Notes: generated by a model not told the origin, from the sequence alone. A stretch of DNA of 12,967 nucleotides from UBA4615 sp044368415 (GCA_044368415.1 JBIPLJ010000088.1:1-12967), one strand, 5' to 3'. Positions 1 through 6,981 are shown, numbered from the stretch's first letter. A program made the numbers and translations.

Positions 1-960
1 GAAGTCGCGGCCGCCGTGCGAGCGCGACACCTCCTGCACCGTCTCGGCCTGCTCGCGGGCCGAGGCCGTCGAGCCGTGGAACTCGAAGAACACCGTCGGC
101 GCCTCGGGCAGCGTCGTCTTCGAGTGCACATTGATCGCCCGGATCATCACGTCGTCGACGAAGTCGCAGCGCGCCACCGGCACGCCGAGCTGGATCGTCT
201 CGATCACCGCGGCCACCGCGTCGGCGAGCGTGGGAAAGTGGCAGACCGCGGCGGTCATCGCCTCGGGCACCGGGTACAGGCGCAGCGTCACCTCGGTGAT
301 GATGCCGAGCGTGCCCTCGGAGCCGACGAAGAGCCGGGTGAGATCGTAGCCGGCCGACGACTTGCGGGCCCGCGTGCCGGTGCGGATCACCTTGCCCTCG
401 GCGGTGACGACCGTCAGCGCGAGGACGTTCTCGCGCATCGTGCCGTAGCGGACCGTCGTGGTGCCGGAGGCGCGCGTCGCGGCCATGCCGCCGAGCGACG
501 CGTCGGCGCCGGGGTCGACCGGGAAGAAGAGCCCGGTGTCCTTGATCTCGGCGTTGAGCTGCTTGCGGGTGACGCCGGCCTGCACGGTGCACAGGAGGTC
601 CTCGCCGGCGATCTCGAGCACGCGGTTCATCCGCGAGACATCGATCGTGAGGCCCCCCTGCACCGCGAGCAGGTGACCCTCGAGCGAGGAGCCGACACCG
701 AACGGGATGATTGGAAAGCGATGCTCGCGGCAGGCGAGCACCGCCTCGACCACGTCCTCGGTCGACTCGGCGAACACCACCGCGTCGGGCGGCGTGACCG
801 GGAACGGCGACTCGTCACGCCCGTGGTGCTCCCGCACCGCGAGCGCGGCACTGAAGCGCTCGCCGAAGCGGGTGCGCAGGCGCTCGGCGAGGGCGTCGGG
901 CAGCGGGCGCTTGAGGGCGGAGGTCAGGGCGTAGGGATGGTTCATGGCGGATGCGGTCAT
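1..960 (-). CDS. FAD-binding oxidase, GlcD / D-lactate dehydrogenase type (partial, C-terminus cut by window edge)
   Basis: The minus-strand frame is open from ATG at 960 to the window edge: 320 residues of a family usually about 460-480 long, so the last third is missing. Residues 87-97 carry the FAD-binding PFGVGSSLEGH motif. Around 139-165 is DPGADASLGGMAATRASGTT, typical of FAD_binding_4 (PCMH-type) 2-hydroxyacid dehydrogenases. GYDLTRLFVGSEGTLGI at 204-220 is the second half of the same domain. The FAD-oxidase C domain begins near 235. The family oxidises D-lactate, glycolate or D-2-hydroxyglutarate and passes electrons to quinone or cytochrome. The HHGRDESPF segment near residue 45 favours the D-lactate dehydrogenase (LDHD-like) branch, but the substrate cannot be fixed from this fragment. 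A second ATG at 945 is an equally possible start; neither has a strong Shine-Dalgarno sequence. Family assignment is firm, substrate is inference. Confidence 0.9.
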   Translation of the reverse strand, partial: MTASAMNHPYALTSALKRPLPDALAERLRTRFGERFSAALAVREHHGRDESPFPVTPPDAVVFAESTEDVVEAVLACREHRFPIIPFGVGSSLEGHLLAVQGGLTIDVSRMNRVLEIAGEDLLCTVQAGVTRKQLNAEIKDTGLFFPVDPGADASLGGMAATRASGTTTVRYGTMRENVLALTVVTAEGKVIRTGTRARKSSAGYDLTRLFVGSEGTLGIITEVTLRLYPVPEAMTAAVCHFPTLADAVAAVIETIQLGVPVARCDFVDDVMIRAINVHSKTTLPEAPTVFFEFHGSTASAREQAETVQEVSRSHGGRDF

Positions 961-1116
961 GGAGCCCGAGTCCGTCGATGATACGCGGGGGGGCCGCCTC
1001 CGGCCGTGCCCCGCGGGTCGACCGAAACCAGACCGCGGAACGCCGCGCGGCGGCGAGTCGGACAAGGCCGGGCCGCACGCTGGACCTCGACCGAGGGACG
1101 GGGTAGAACCGAGGCC

Positions 1117-1390
1117 ATGACGACCGACCTCGAAGAGACCCTCGAGCGCCTCGCCGCCGAGACGATGCCGTTCTACCGGATCCCCGGCCTCGCGATCGCC
1201 GTGGTGCGCAACGCCGAGGACGCGGCGGCGGCGCCGACCGCGCGCCCGCTGGGCGACTACGCGGGCGCCTATCGGCACGGCGGCTACGGGACGATGCAGG
1301 TGGCCGTCGAGGGCGACGCGCTCGCCTGGTCGTTCGCCCGCTGGTCCGAGCGCCTTGGACCGGCGGGCGCCGACGGCGGCCGTGCGCCGC
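1117..1390 (+). pseudogene. Serine hydrolase (beta-lactamase-like) remnant 1: N-terminus fused to C-terminal domain
   Basis: ATG at 1117 begins MTTDLEETLERLAAETM and continues FYRIPGLAIAVVRN, the usual start of class C beta-lactamase-like serine hydrolases. After about 33 residues it jumps straight to PTARPLGDYAGAYRHGGYG, which belongs to the C-terminal (DUF3471-like) domain of the same family. The whole catalytic domain, including the SxxK nucleophile motif, is therefore missing. Family-like sequence stops near 1375-1390, where GC falls and the sequence becomes the island holding the minus-strand methyltransferase; the open frame simply runs on to 1533 as read-through. The C-terminal part matches the second remnant at 2473-2629. 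I infer a tandem pair of paralogues, each with a large deletion. It cannot encode an active enzyme. Confidence 0.7.
1219..1375 (+). repeat. Direct repeat copy A, paralogous serine-hydrolase C-terminal segment
   Basis: This 157-bp stretch aligns without gaps to 2473-2629 (constant offset 1254). By hand count about 21 positions differ, roughly 87% identity. Both copies begin GACGCGGCGGCGGCGCCGAC and end GGACCGGCGGGCGCCGACG or nearly so. It is a gene-duplication repeat inside coding remnants, not a mobile-element end. Confidence 0.8.
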
Positions 1391-1432
1391 GAATAATGAC
1401 AATCAGCTCACCACACCGAGGCAAGCTCGCGC

Positions 1433-2236
1433 TCAAGTGCGGCGAAACAGGTGCATTTCGTTGCTCACGCTGTACACGGTCAAGCCATGTGGTGCAGCCA
1501 ACGCACGCAAACTTGCCCCTGTATGCAAGCTGATGTGTCCATTGCGTGGAGCGATGTACCAGTTATCGATGCCCGGATGGGCGTCAAGCAACTCCGTGCT
1601 CAACAGCAAGGTGCCCGTTGGACTCAGCCAAGCGACCAAGCCCGCAAACCAAGCGGCCAGTTCCAAGTGCGGCACATGCTCTATCACCTCAAAGCAGGTC
1701 ACCAGATCGTAGACCGTCCCCGGTACCAGAACATCCCCTCCGTGAAAAGCATCCACGCTCACACAAGAACACCCACGCTCCTGCATAAACCGAGAGAAGG
1801 CGCCATCCCCGCCACCGTAGTCGAGCACCGAAATGCCTAGCAGCGAGCGCCCCCACAAAACAGACACCATCTCGCTGTTACGTTGCGGCCTGACGACCTC
1901 AAAAATCGGGTCAGCGAAAACATAGGCCTCATTGTAGATATGCGTCTTGAAATCCTCATATGACCACGCATCCAACGCAGAAGTACTGGTGAAGCCACAC
2001 GCGTCACAGCGGTGGTATCCCACCGGCGCGTTCGCGAACGCAAACTGCGCCTGCCCTTGGAAGTGATCATTGCAGCTGTAGGCTAAGTCCTTTACCCCGA
2101 GAAAGGACAGCCTTCGGCAGCCACACACACTGCAGCACACGGGCTCAGCGGTGAGCAACGGCGGGAGGGGGATTCGTTCAGGCACGGACAAAATAGTGGC
2201 ACATCTGAATGCAGGCAGGCAAAAAGGGCTCAGCAA
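1433..2236 (-). CDS. Class I SAM-dependent methyltransferase with N-terminal Cys-pair (zinc ribbon-like) region
   Basis: The frame encodes up to 267 residues. Numbered from TTG at 2236, paired cysteines lie at 35/38 (CSVC) and 77/80 (CDAC), as in the zinc-binding heads of Methyltransf_23-like enzymes. SAM-binding motif I is VLDYGGGDGAFSR at 137-149. The acidic and post-I region is VSVDAFHGGDVL at 159-170, and CFEVIEHV at 171-178 is the usual motif IV. WYIAPRNGHISLHT near 216-229 is common in methyltransferases of surface-polysaccharide clusters. The start is uncertain: TTG 2236 lies inside flanking serine-hydrolase sequence, so GTG at 2185 (18th codon) is a plausible native start. Neither has a clear ribosome site. 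GC is visibly lower than in both flanks, and broken serine-hydrolase genes lie on both sides, so I infer an insertion. The substrate is unknown. Confidence 0.8.
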   Translation of the reverse strand: MLSPFCLPAFRCATILSVPERIPLPPLLTAEPVCCSVCGCRRLSFLGVKDLAYSCNDHFQGQAQFAFANAPVGYHRCDACGFTSTSALDAWSYEDFKTHIYNEAYVFADPIFEVVRPQRNSEMVSVLWGRSLLGISVLDYGGGDGAFSRFMQERGCSCVSVDAFHGGDVLVPGTVYDLVTCFEVIEHVPHLELAAWFAGLVAWLSPTGTLLLSTELLDAHPGIDNWYIAPRNGHISLHTGASLRALAAPHGLTVYSVSNEMHLFRRT

Positions 2237-2781
2237 CCTCGGCTACCTGGTCGGGGGGCTCGTCACGGAGCGGCTCGCCGAGCGGCCGTGGCCGGGCGGG
2301 CGTCGGGGTGCTGAGCAACCGGGAGGCGTCGCCGGTGCCGGCCGTCCTCGCCTACGCGGTCCACGACGCGGTACTCGGCCTGGAGCTGATAGAGCGGTTC
2401 GGGCGGATCGCCCCGCTGCGCGCGCCGGCGCTGGCGGCCGCGCGGGACGAGGCCGCGGCGCGCGACGTCGTCGACGCGGCGGCGGCGCCGACCGCACGCC
2501 CCCTGCGCGACTACGTGGGCGCCTATCGGCGCGCCGGCTACGGGACGATGCATAGGGCCGTCGACGGCGAGACGCTTACCTCGTCGTTCGCACACGGGTC
2601 AGAGCGCCTGCGACCGGCGGGCGCCGACGCGTTCCGGCAGCCCGGGTACGCAGACCGGACCGTCCCGGACCACCGGATCCTGTCGTTCGCCGCCGACGAC
2701 GCGGGCCTGATTGACCGGGTCGAGGTCGCGTTAGAGCCGGCCCTGCCGGCGGCGGTCTTCGTCCGCGTCGACCAGAGCTGA
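2227..2781 (+). pseudogene. Serine hydrolase (beta-lactamase-like) remnant 2: internal deletion and frameshift
   Basis: From about 2230 one frame reads SNLGYLVGGLVTERLAERPW, the mid-domain SN-LGY (YxN-type) motif of beta-lactamase-like serine hydrolases. At about 2295 the family sequence continues in another frame with VGVLSNREASPVPAVLAYAV, which belongs near the end of the catalytic domain. It then runs through the C-terminal DUF3471-like domain to TGA at 2779-2781. The N-terminus with the SxxK serine is absent, cut by the methyltransferase island, and the stretch between the two motifs is deleted out of frame. The C-terminal domain is longer than in remnant 1, continuing PGYADRTVPDHRILSF and LIDRVEVALEPALP. 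Non-functional as an enzyme; whether anything is translated from it is unknown. Confidence 0.7.
2473..2629 (+). repeat. Direct repeat copy B of the serine-hydrolase C-terminal segment
   Basis: Partner of 1219-1375, same length and no gaps. Differences are scattered single bases, as expected from old paralogous divergence rather than recent duplication. Confidence 0.8.
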
Positions 2782-2833
2782 CCGCACCCGCCGCCGCACG
2801 CGACCGCGACGCAGCCGGCGGGCAGCGCCGCCG

Positions 2834-4042
2834 TCAGAACCGTGTGCCGGGGAAGCCCGCCGCGGCGAGCGCCTCCAGCACTTCGGCCACGTGCACCTCG
2901 CCACGCGTCTGCACCACCACCTCGACCGCGGCGAGCTCGGCGGACAGCGCGCCGAAGATCCGCTGATGCTGGATCTCCTCGACGTTGGCGCCGGCCGCGG
3001 CCAGCGCTGCGGTCATCGCGGCCAGCGCGCCCGGCCGGTCGCGCACCTCGATCCGCAGCCGCGCGAGCCGCCCGCTGCGGACCATCTCGCGTCGCACGAT
3101 CGCCGCCAGCAGCAGCGGCTCGATGTTGCCGCCGCACAGCACCAGCCCCACGCGGCGGCCCGCGAAACGCGCCGGATACGCGAGCAGCGCTGCGAGGCCC
3201 GCGGCGCCCGCGCCTTCGACGACGGTCTTCTCGATCTCGAGCAGCGTGACGATCGCATGCTCGATCTGCGCCTCGGTGACCAGCAGCAGGTCGGCCGCGT
3301 GGGCGCGGACGATCCGCGAAGTGATCTCGCCCGGCAGTCCGACCGCGATGCCCTCGGCGATCGTGCCGGTGCCCTGCGGGTGCGTGGTCCCATGGAAGGT
3401 GTCGTACATCGCCGGATAACGCTCGGTCTGAACGCCGACCACCTCGATGCCCGGCCGGCTGCCGTGCGCGGCGACCGCGATGCCGGCGAGCAGACCGCCG
3501 CCGCCCACCGCGATCACCAGCGCGTCGAGGTCCGGCGCCTCGTCGAGCATCTCGAGCGCGATCGTGCCCTGCCCGGCGATCACCTGTGGGTCGTCGTACG
3601 GATGCACAAAGACTTGGCCTTCGCCACGCGCCAACGCGAGACCGTGCGTGCGCGCCTCCTCGAGCGTGTCGCCCACCAGCACGATGCGTGGACCATGCGC
3701 GCGTGTGGCCTCGACCTTGACCGACGGCGTGTGCCGCGGCATCACGATGGTGGCCGGGATACCGAGCCGGCGCGCATGCAGCGCAACCCCCTGCGCATGG
3801 TTGCCGGCGGACACTGCGAGCACGCCTCGGGCGCGCTCGGCCTCGGTGAGCTGCGCCAGGCGGTTGAGCGCACCGCGCTCCTTGAAGGACGCGGTGAACT
3901 GCAGGTTCTCGAACTTGAGCCAGACCTCGCAGCCAGCGATCGCCGACAGCGTCTCGCTGGGCAGGCACGGAGTGCGCACGACGCGCCCGACCAGCCGCGC
4001 CGCAGCCTGCGCAATGTCGTCCGGGGTGACGGTCTGGTCCAT
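2834..4042 (-). CDS. ilvA: Threonine ammonia-lyase (threonine dehydratase) with C-terminal ACT domain
   Basis: This is an intact 402-residue protein, the usual length for the short, single-ACT form. It converts L-threonine to 2-oxobutanoate and ammonia using PLP, the entry step to isoleucine or a threonine catabolic step. Visible motifs are FTASFKERGALN with PLP lysine K54, phosphate-binding and substrate loop SAGNHAQG at 78-85, the glycine-rich PLP phosphate loop VGGGGLLAG at 179-187, and LCGGNI at 302-307. The ACT domain spans about 327-402, beginning LRIEVRDRPGALAAMTAALA. ATG at 4042 is chosen because the fold begins right after MDQTVTPDDI; the open frame extends much further upstream only because GC-rich DNA lacks stops. 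No Shine-Dalgarno is seen, and a TGcTATGCT extended -10 lies immediately upstream. The ACT arrangement resembles TdcB/IlvA short forms, so biosynthetic versus catabolic use is not settled. The symbol is by family. Confidence 0.93.
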   Translation of the reverse strand: MDQTVTPDDIAQAAARLVGRVVRTPCLPSETLSAIAGCEVWLKFENLQFTASFKERGALNRLAQLTEAERARGVLAVSAGNHAQGVALHARRLGIPATIVMPRHTPSVKVEATRAHGPRIVLVGDTLEEARTHGLALARGEGQVFVHPYDDPQVIAGQGTIALEMLDEAPDLDALVIAVGGGGLLAGIAVAAHGSRPGIEVVGVQTERYPAMYDTFHGTTHPQGTGTIAEGIAVGLPGEITSRIVRAHAADLLLVTEAQIEHAIVTLLEIEKTVVEGAGAAGLAALLAYPARFAGRRVGLVLCGGNIEPLLLAAIVRREMVRSGRLARLRIEVRDRPGALAAMTAALAAAGANVEEIQHQRIFGALSAELAAVEVVVQTRGEVHVAEVLEALAAAGFPGTRF

Positions 4043-4048
4043 CGGTGC

Positions 4049-4057
4049 AGCATAGCA
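4049..4057 (-). promoter_or_regulatory. Candidate extended -10 element of ilvA (leaderless promoter)
   Basis: Read on the minus strand these bases are TGCTATGCT, a TGn plus TATGCT extended -10 hexamer. A start site about seven bases downstream would fall on or next to the A of the ATG at 4042, so the message could be leaderless, in line with the missing ribosome-binding site. Seen by eye only; no convincing -35 was found. Confidence 0.35.
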
Positions 4058-4100
4058 GCGGGCTCCGTGACGTCGCCCCGGGAGGCGCCGCGCGCGCCGC

Positions 4101-4260
4101 TCAGCGGTCAAACAGCCCGCGCTCGACGTGGCGCGCGGGCGATGCCGGCGGCGTCGCCGAGCATCGGGCAGTGGCCGGCGTTCGGCACGCCATGGGCGAC
4201 CGTGTCCCAGTCGATCGCAGTGCGGTGCAGCGCGGCCGGCGTCACCAACAGTCGGCACTG
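4101..4260 (-). pseudogene. Possible alpha/beta-hydrolase C-terminal remnant
   Basis: A minus-strand frame reads LVTPAALHRTAIDWDTVAHG then VPNAGHCPMLGDAAGIAR. The P-x-AGHCPML segment resembles the catalytic-histidine end of alpha/beta hydrolases. A one-base shift after GIAR gives ARHVERGLFDR and a stop at 4101-4103, which looks like the natural end of such a protein. Upstream, a third frame reads GPTAYAITSADC and may be the continuation. So this is probably a frameshifted tail of a gene otherwise lost. The family guess rests on one motif and could be wrong. Confidence 0.35.
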
Positions 4261-4426
4261 GTGATCGCGTAGGCCGTCGGACCGAGCTCGCCATACGACG
4301 GCCGCGGTTCTCAGACCCTCTGAGACCACGTCTTTCGTCGCAGTCCGAAGGGGCTCGGACCTTTGGTCGATGGCGGTGCGGCGCCGGCGCTGAGACCGTT
4401 CGGGGTTTCGACTTCGCAGGTATCGC

Positions 4427-5005
4427 GTGTCCGGCGCGCGCCATCACGGCCCATCGGGCGATCACACCGCAGCGCGCGCGCCCGACGGCGTGCCGCTGCA
4501 CTGCGTGCGGCACCGACCCGAGCAGACCACGCTGTACCGCCTGGTGCAGCGGCATACGACCGAGTTCATCGCGCACACCGAGGCCGCCACTGGTTCGCAG
4601 CTGCCGCGGTTCATCAAGGACGAGTTCGACGCGTTCCCCGAGTGCGGGATGCATGGCGCATGGCTTCCTGCACCTGCGCTGTGGCGAGCGCGGCCACGAC
4701 AGGCTGCTGGCATTCAGCTCGCCAAGCGACGCGGGTTCTGCCCGTCGTGCGGTGCGCGGCGCATGTCGCAGACGGCGGCGCACCTTGTGGATCACGTCAT
4801 CCCGCATGTGCCGGTGCGGCAGTGGGTGCTGTCGCTGCCGATTCCGCTGCGGCGGATGCTGGCCGTACGGGCGGCGCTGGTGCCACGGCCGCGGCTGCAC
4901 CTGATCCGGTACCACGGGGTGCTGGCGCCCAACGCGACGCCGCGGGCACAGGTGGTGCCGCAGACGCCGGCTGCTCGAAATTCCTATCCGCAACAGCCAC
5001 CCTAA
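4427..5005 (+). pseudogene. IS91-family transposase remnant
   Basis: RPEQTTLYRLVQRH at about 4514 starts the recognisable IS91-type (Y2/HUH) transposase sequence. It continues IKDEFDAFPECG, then in the +1 frame AHGFLHLRCGERGHDRLLAF, then back in the first frame KRRGFCPSCGARRMSQTAAH and VDHVIPHVPVRQWVLSLPIP. CGERGH and CPSCG form the N-terminal zinc-binding domain. The excursion runs roughly 4650-4725 and is bounded by a one-base and a two-base gain that together restore frame. After about 4870 the sequence jumps to HLIRYHGVLAPN, a C-terminal motif, so the middle of roughly 200 residues carrying the HUH histidines and catalytic tyrosines is deleted. It cannot transpose. ATG 4427 is the first start in the frame. 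The stop TAA at 5003-5005 overlaps the attC-like structure. Confidence 0.75.
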
Positions 5006-5071
5006 GCGGCCTAAGCCTTCATCATTCGAGCTGACCTCCAACAGCGAGCGCGCTGTACGCTCAGGCCCGCT
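5005..5071. other. Imperfect cruciform with attC-like geometry
   Basis: Outer arms AGCGGCCT (5005-5012) and AGGCCCGCT (5063-5071) pair with one bulged base. GAGC (5028-5031) pairs with GCTC (5059-5062). ACAGCG (5041-5046) pairs with CGCTGT (5051-5056) around a four-base loop. A 15-base bulge sits on the left arm only. This nested, asymmetric layout recalls integron attC sites, and GCCTAAG/CTCAGGC resembles the RYYYAAC/GTTRRRY core boxes, but both boxes miss the essential AAC/GTT bases. It could be a decayed or divergent recombination site or an unrelated repeat. It lies just upstream of a lower-GC secreted-protein pseudogene. Confidence 0.35.
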
Positions 5072-5143
5072 ATGCATTTTGGCTGGGCCAGCCATCGCGC
5101 TTCGCCATTGGCAACAACTCGATTCCAACTTTACGTCCCAACT

Positions 5144-5622
5144 ATGCGCACCTTCTCCGCCCGATTTATCGTCTCATGCGCATTACTTTTTACCCAGCCG
5201 GTATCTGGCCAGTCCGCGCTGTACACCGTAGATTCAAAGGCACAGGGTACGCCGTTCGATCTTGTGGTCACTGAAACCAAGCGCGAACCAATAAATCGTT
5301 TCTCTCCGTTCCCGGGTTTCAAAAGCGCACCGCTCCAGGCGCTCGTTGGCTTACTTGCGCTTGCACTGATCTCGCAGTCAAACGTGGGTTCTCACATTGG
5401 CTGGTTGTTTATCCACCCGAGGACAGTTAAGTTTTAGTAGTCGGCTTTTCCAACTCACCCAGCGCCTCGGTCAACGAGTTGCTTGGCGAATATTTCAACA
5501 AAGAGCGCACCCTTGGCGAGTCGGTCATGCCAGTTGAAAAAAAATTCCAATGTGTGGAATGCGCCGCTAGTCACATGACGAGAAAACCTAACCCCCCCTC
5601 TCTTAAAGGCAAGTCAGCATAA
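5144..5622 (+). pseudogene. Secreted hypothetical protein, broken by a frameshift and a nonsense codon
   Basis: ATG at 5144 starts MRTFSARFIVSCALLFTQPV then SGQ, a Sec signal peptide cleaved near residue 22. The mature start is SALYTVDSKAQGTPFDLVVT. Near 5335-5342 the coherent sequence moves to another frame: ARWLTCACTDLAVKRGFSHW, LVVYPPEDS, then TAA at 5428-5430, then VLVVGFSNSPSASVNELLGE, YFNKERTLGESVMPVEKK, ending at TAA 5620-5622. One base change (GAA to TAA) would explain the stop. The reconstructed product is about 158 residues, a small periplasmic or secreted protein of unknown function. I recall similar small secreted proteins in Burkholderiales but cannot name the family. The first frame alone stops at 5435-5437, giving a 97-residue frameshifted product. 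An upstream ATG at 5072 would bury the signal peptide and is less likely. Confidence 0.6.
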
Positions 5623-5778
5623 CCTCAAGGCTGCGACAGCAGCTCGCGGCAAGTGCTTGATTCACAACAAGTGCGCGGTGGTGATGATGCTCAGGCCAGA
5701 GGTTCCGAAGCCACTCGTAACCTATTGATGTCAAGGTAAAATAAATGCGTGTAACGGCACCTACGAGACGAGGGGCCG
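5623..5778. other. Intergenic stretch, relatively AT-rich, no gene seen
   Basis: No reading frame here looks protein-like. It holds a small stem-loop, GCTGC-gaca-GCAGC, near 5629-5642, without a following T-run, so it is not called a terminator. The composition matches the pseudogene before it rather than the GC-rich DNA after about 5775, so the right edge of the inserted segment probably lies near 5760-5775. Confidence 0.4.
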
Positions 5779-5886
5779 GGCACTGAGACTGGCGTCAAAC
5801 TCGCTAAGGTCGTCGACGTCGGTCATTGGGTCGCCGGGCTGCTCGACCGCAAGAGCTCGGCGCTGGCCGGCAATGCGCTCGCGGCC
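5779..5886 (+). pseudogene. Possible hydroxymethylglutaryl-CoA lyase C-terminal remnant
   Basis: The frame reads GTETGVKLAKVVDVGHWVAG then LLDRKSSALAGNALAA. HMG-CoA lyases end with a similar pattern: a G-I-x-TGV-x-L motif, an amphipathic helix with a GRxxS-like turn, then an A-L tail. The preceding domain is absent because the lower-GC segment adjoins it directly, and the frame then runs into DNA antisense to the solute-binding gene. About 36 residues remain of a roughly 300-residue enzyme. The call rests on pattern memory over a short stretch, so confidence is modest. Confidence 0.35.
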
Positions 5887-5917
5887 GGGCGAGGCGGCTC
5901 GCCCGACGGACCTGCGC

Positions 5918-6856
5918 TCAGCGCGTCGACGGGGCCGCCACGACCGCGTCCTTGAACCCCGCCGCGTCGAACGCGCGACGCACCGTGCCGTCGCGCTTGG
6001 CGTCCTCCATGAACGCCGCCGCGACACGGAGCGCGGTCGCCCGCCCCTTCGGCACGCCGATGGCGACCCGTTCGACGAAAAACGCGTCGTCGAGCACCTT
6101 CGAGCCCGGCACCTGCGCGGCCAGCCCGACCAGCGTCTCGCGGCCCGCGCCCGCCGCATCGACCGTGCCGGTACGCAGCTGCTCGCGGATCTGGTTGAGG
6201 GTGCGAAAGCGCACGATCGTCGCGGCCTTGATCGCGGCCTCGCGGTTGCGCGCGGCCACCGAGCCCTCGGTCACGGCGAGTCGGATGCCCTTGCGGTCGA
6301 GGTCGGTGACGCGGGCGATCGGCACCCGGGCGCGCACCAGGTAGGTGTACGACTGGTCGAAGTAGGACGGGCCGTAGTCGATGAGGCGGGTGCCAGCATC
6401 GTCGTAGGGCAGGAAGGTGACGTCCCAGGCCCCGCGGGCGCCCGCCTCGAGCAGGTCGGCAAAGCTGCCGAAGGGTATGAGAACGACCGGCAGGCGCAAG
6501 CGTGCGCCTAAAGCGCTGGCTAAGTCCGTGGCCACGCCGCGCGGCTGCCCGCCGGCTGCGTCGAGGGTGCCGCGAAAGGTACTGCTGCTCGGGCCGACGG
6601 CAATCGCAGCACGCAGGCGGCCGCTCGGTGCGAGTTCGCGCAGCACCGTGGTCTCCGGATTGGGCGGCGACACGGGCTCCGGGGGCGGCGGCGGCGGCGG
6701 CGCGGGCGGCGGCGACGCCGTTCGCGACGGGGCCATACCCCGGGCGGTGCAGCCCGTCAGCACGAGCAGTGTGCTGGCGAGCATGGCGCGGCGCCGGGCC
6801 GTCGCGGCGAGGGTCGACAGGTCGATTCGGTCCGGGTGCGAGATCTCGGGCAGCAT
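5918..6856 (-). CDS. Solute-binding lipoprotein, family 3 (amino-acid ABC transporter type)
   Basis: An intact 312-residue protein. RRRAMLASTLLVLTGC gives a signal peptide with an LTGC lipobox, so Cys36 is the predicted lipid-modified residue. It is followed by a proline-rich tether (about 48-66, including PPPAPPPPPPP). The SBP_bac_3 domain runs from about 72 to 305: LRAAIAVGPSSSTFRGTLDA, GVATDLASALGARL, WDVTFLPYDDAGTRLIDYG, YTYLVRARVPI, IRLAVTEGSVAARNR and a C-terminal lobe ending near FDAAGFKDAV. The family captures amino acids or related solutes for an ABC importer. No permease or ATPase gene is adjacent, so it is an orphan here and its ligand is unknown. ATG 6856 has an AGGA eight bases upstream, supporting this start despite a longer than usual N-region; a Met at 25 would drop the RRR charge. 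It is divergent from the DUF1289 gene. Confidence 0.85.
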   Translation of the reverse strand: MLPEISHPDRIDLSTLAATARRRAMLASTLLVLTGCTARGMAPSRTASPPPAPPPPPPPEPVSPPNPETTVLRELAPSGRLRAAIAVGPSSSTFRGTLDAAGGQPRGVATDLASALGARLRLPVVLIPFGSFADLLEAGARGAWDVTFLPYDDAGTRLIDYGPSYFDQSYTYLVRARVPIARVTDLDRKGIRLAVTEGSVAARNREAAIKAATIVRFRTLNQIREQLRTGTVDAAGAGRETLVGLAAQVPGSKVLDDAFFVERVAIGVPKGRATALRVAAAFMEDAKRDGTVRRAFDAAGFKDAVVAAPSTR

Positions 6857-6981
6857 GCCGAAGATCCTGCCACGAGTGCAGCCAAGGCGGTTCGACGGAC
6901 CGCCCCACGGTCACGGAATGCGGTCCGAGCGGAGCGGGACGGTGCCGGGTGGTCGCCGTTCCTCTTTTACATTGGGTCGGG

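Noticed and set aside
2538..4264. Other long open frames overlapping ilvA on both strands
   Set aside because: Their composition (Arg, Ala, His rich) and lack of motifs mark them as shadows of a high-GC gene.
5005..5071. Canonical integron attC site
   Set aside because: The essential AAC/GTT of the core boxes is absent and no integrase is in the window, so only attC-like geometry is claimed.
2834..5128. Very long minus-strand open frame extending ilvA upstream to 5128
   Set aside because: The upstream part is arginine/proline-rich with no domain, overlaps the IS91 and hydrolase remnants, and the enzyme fold begins at the ATG at 4042.
6896..6927. 8-bp inverted repeat CGGACCGC/GCGGTCCG between the divergent solute-binding and DUF1289 genes
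   Set aside because: Short and GC-rich, likely by chance at this base composition.
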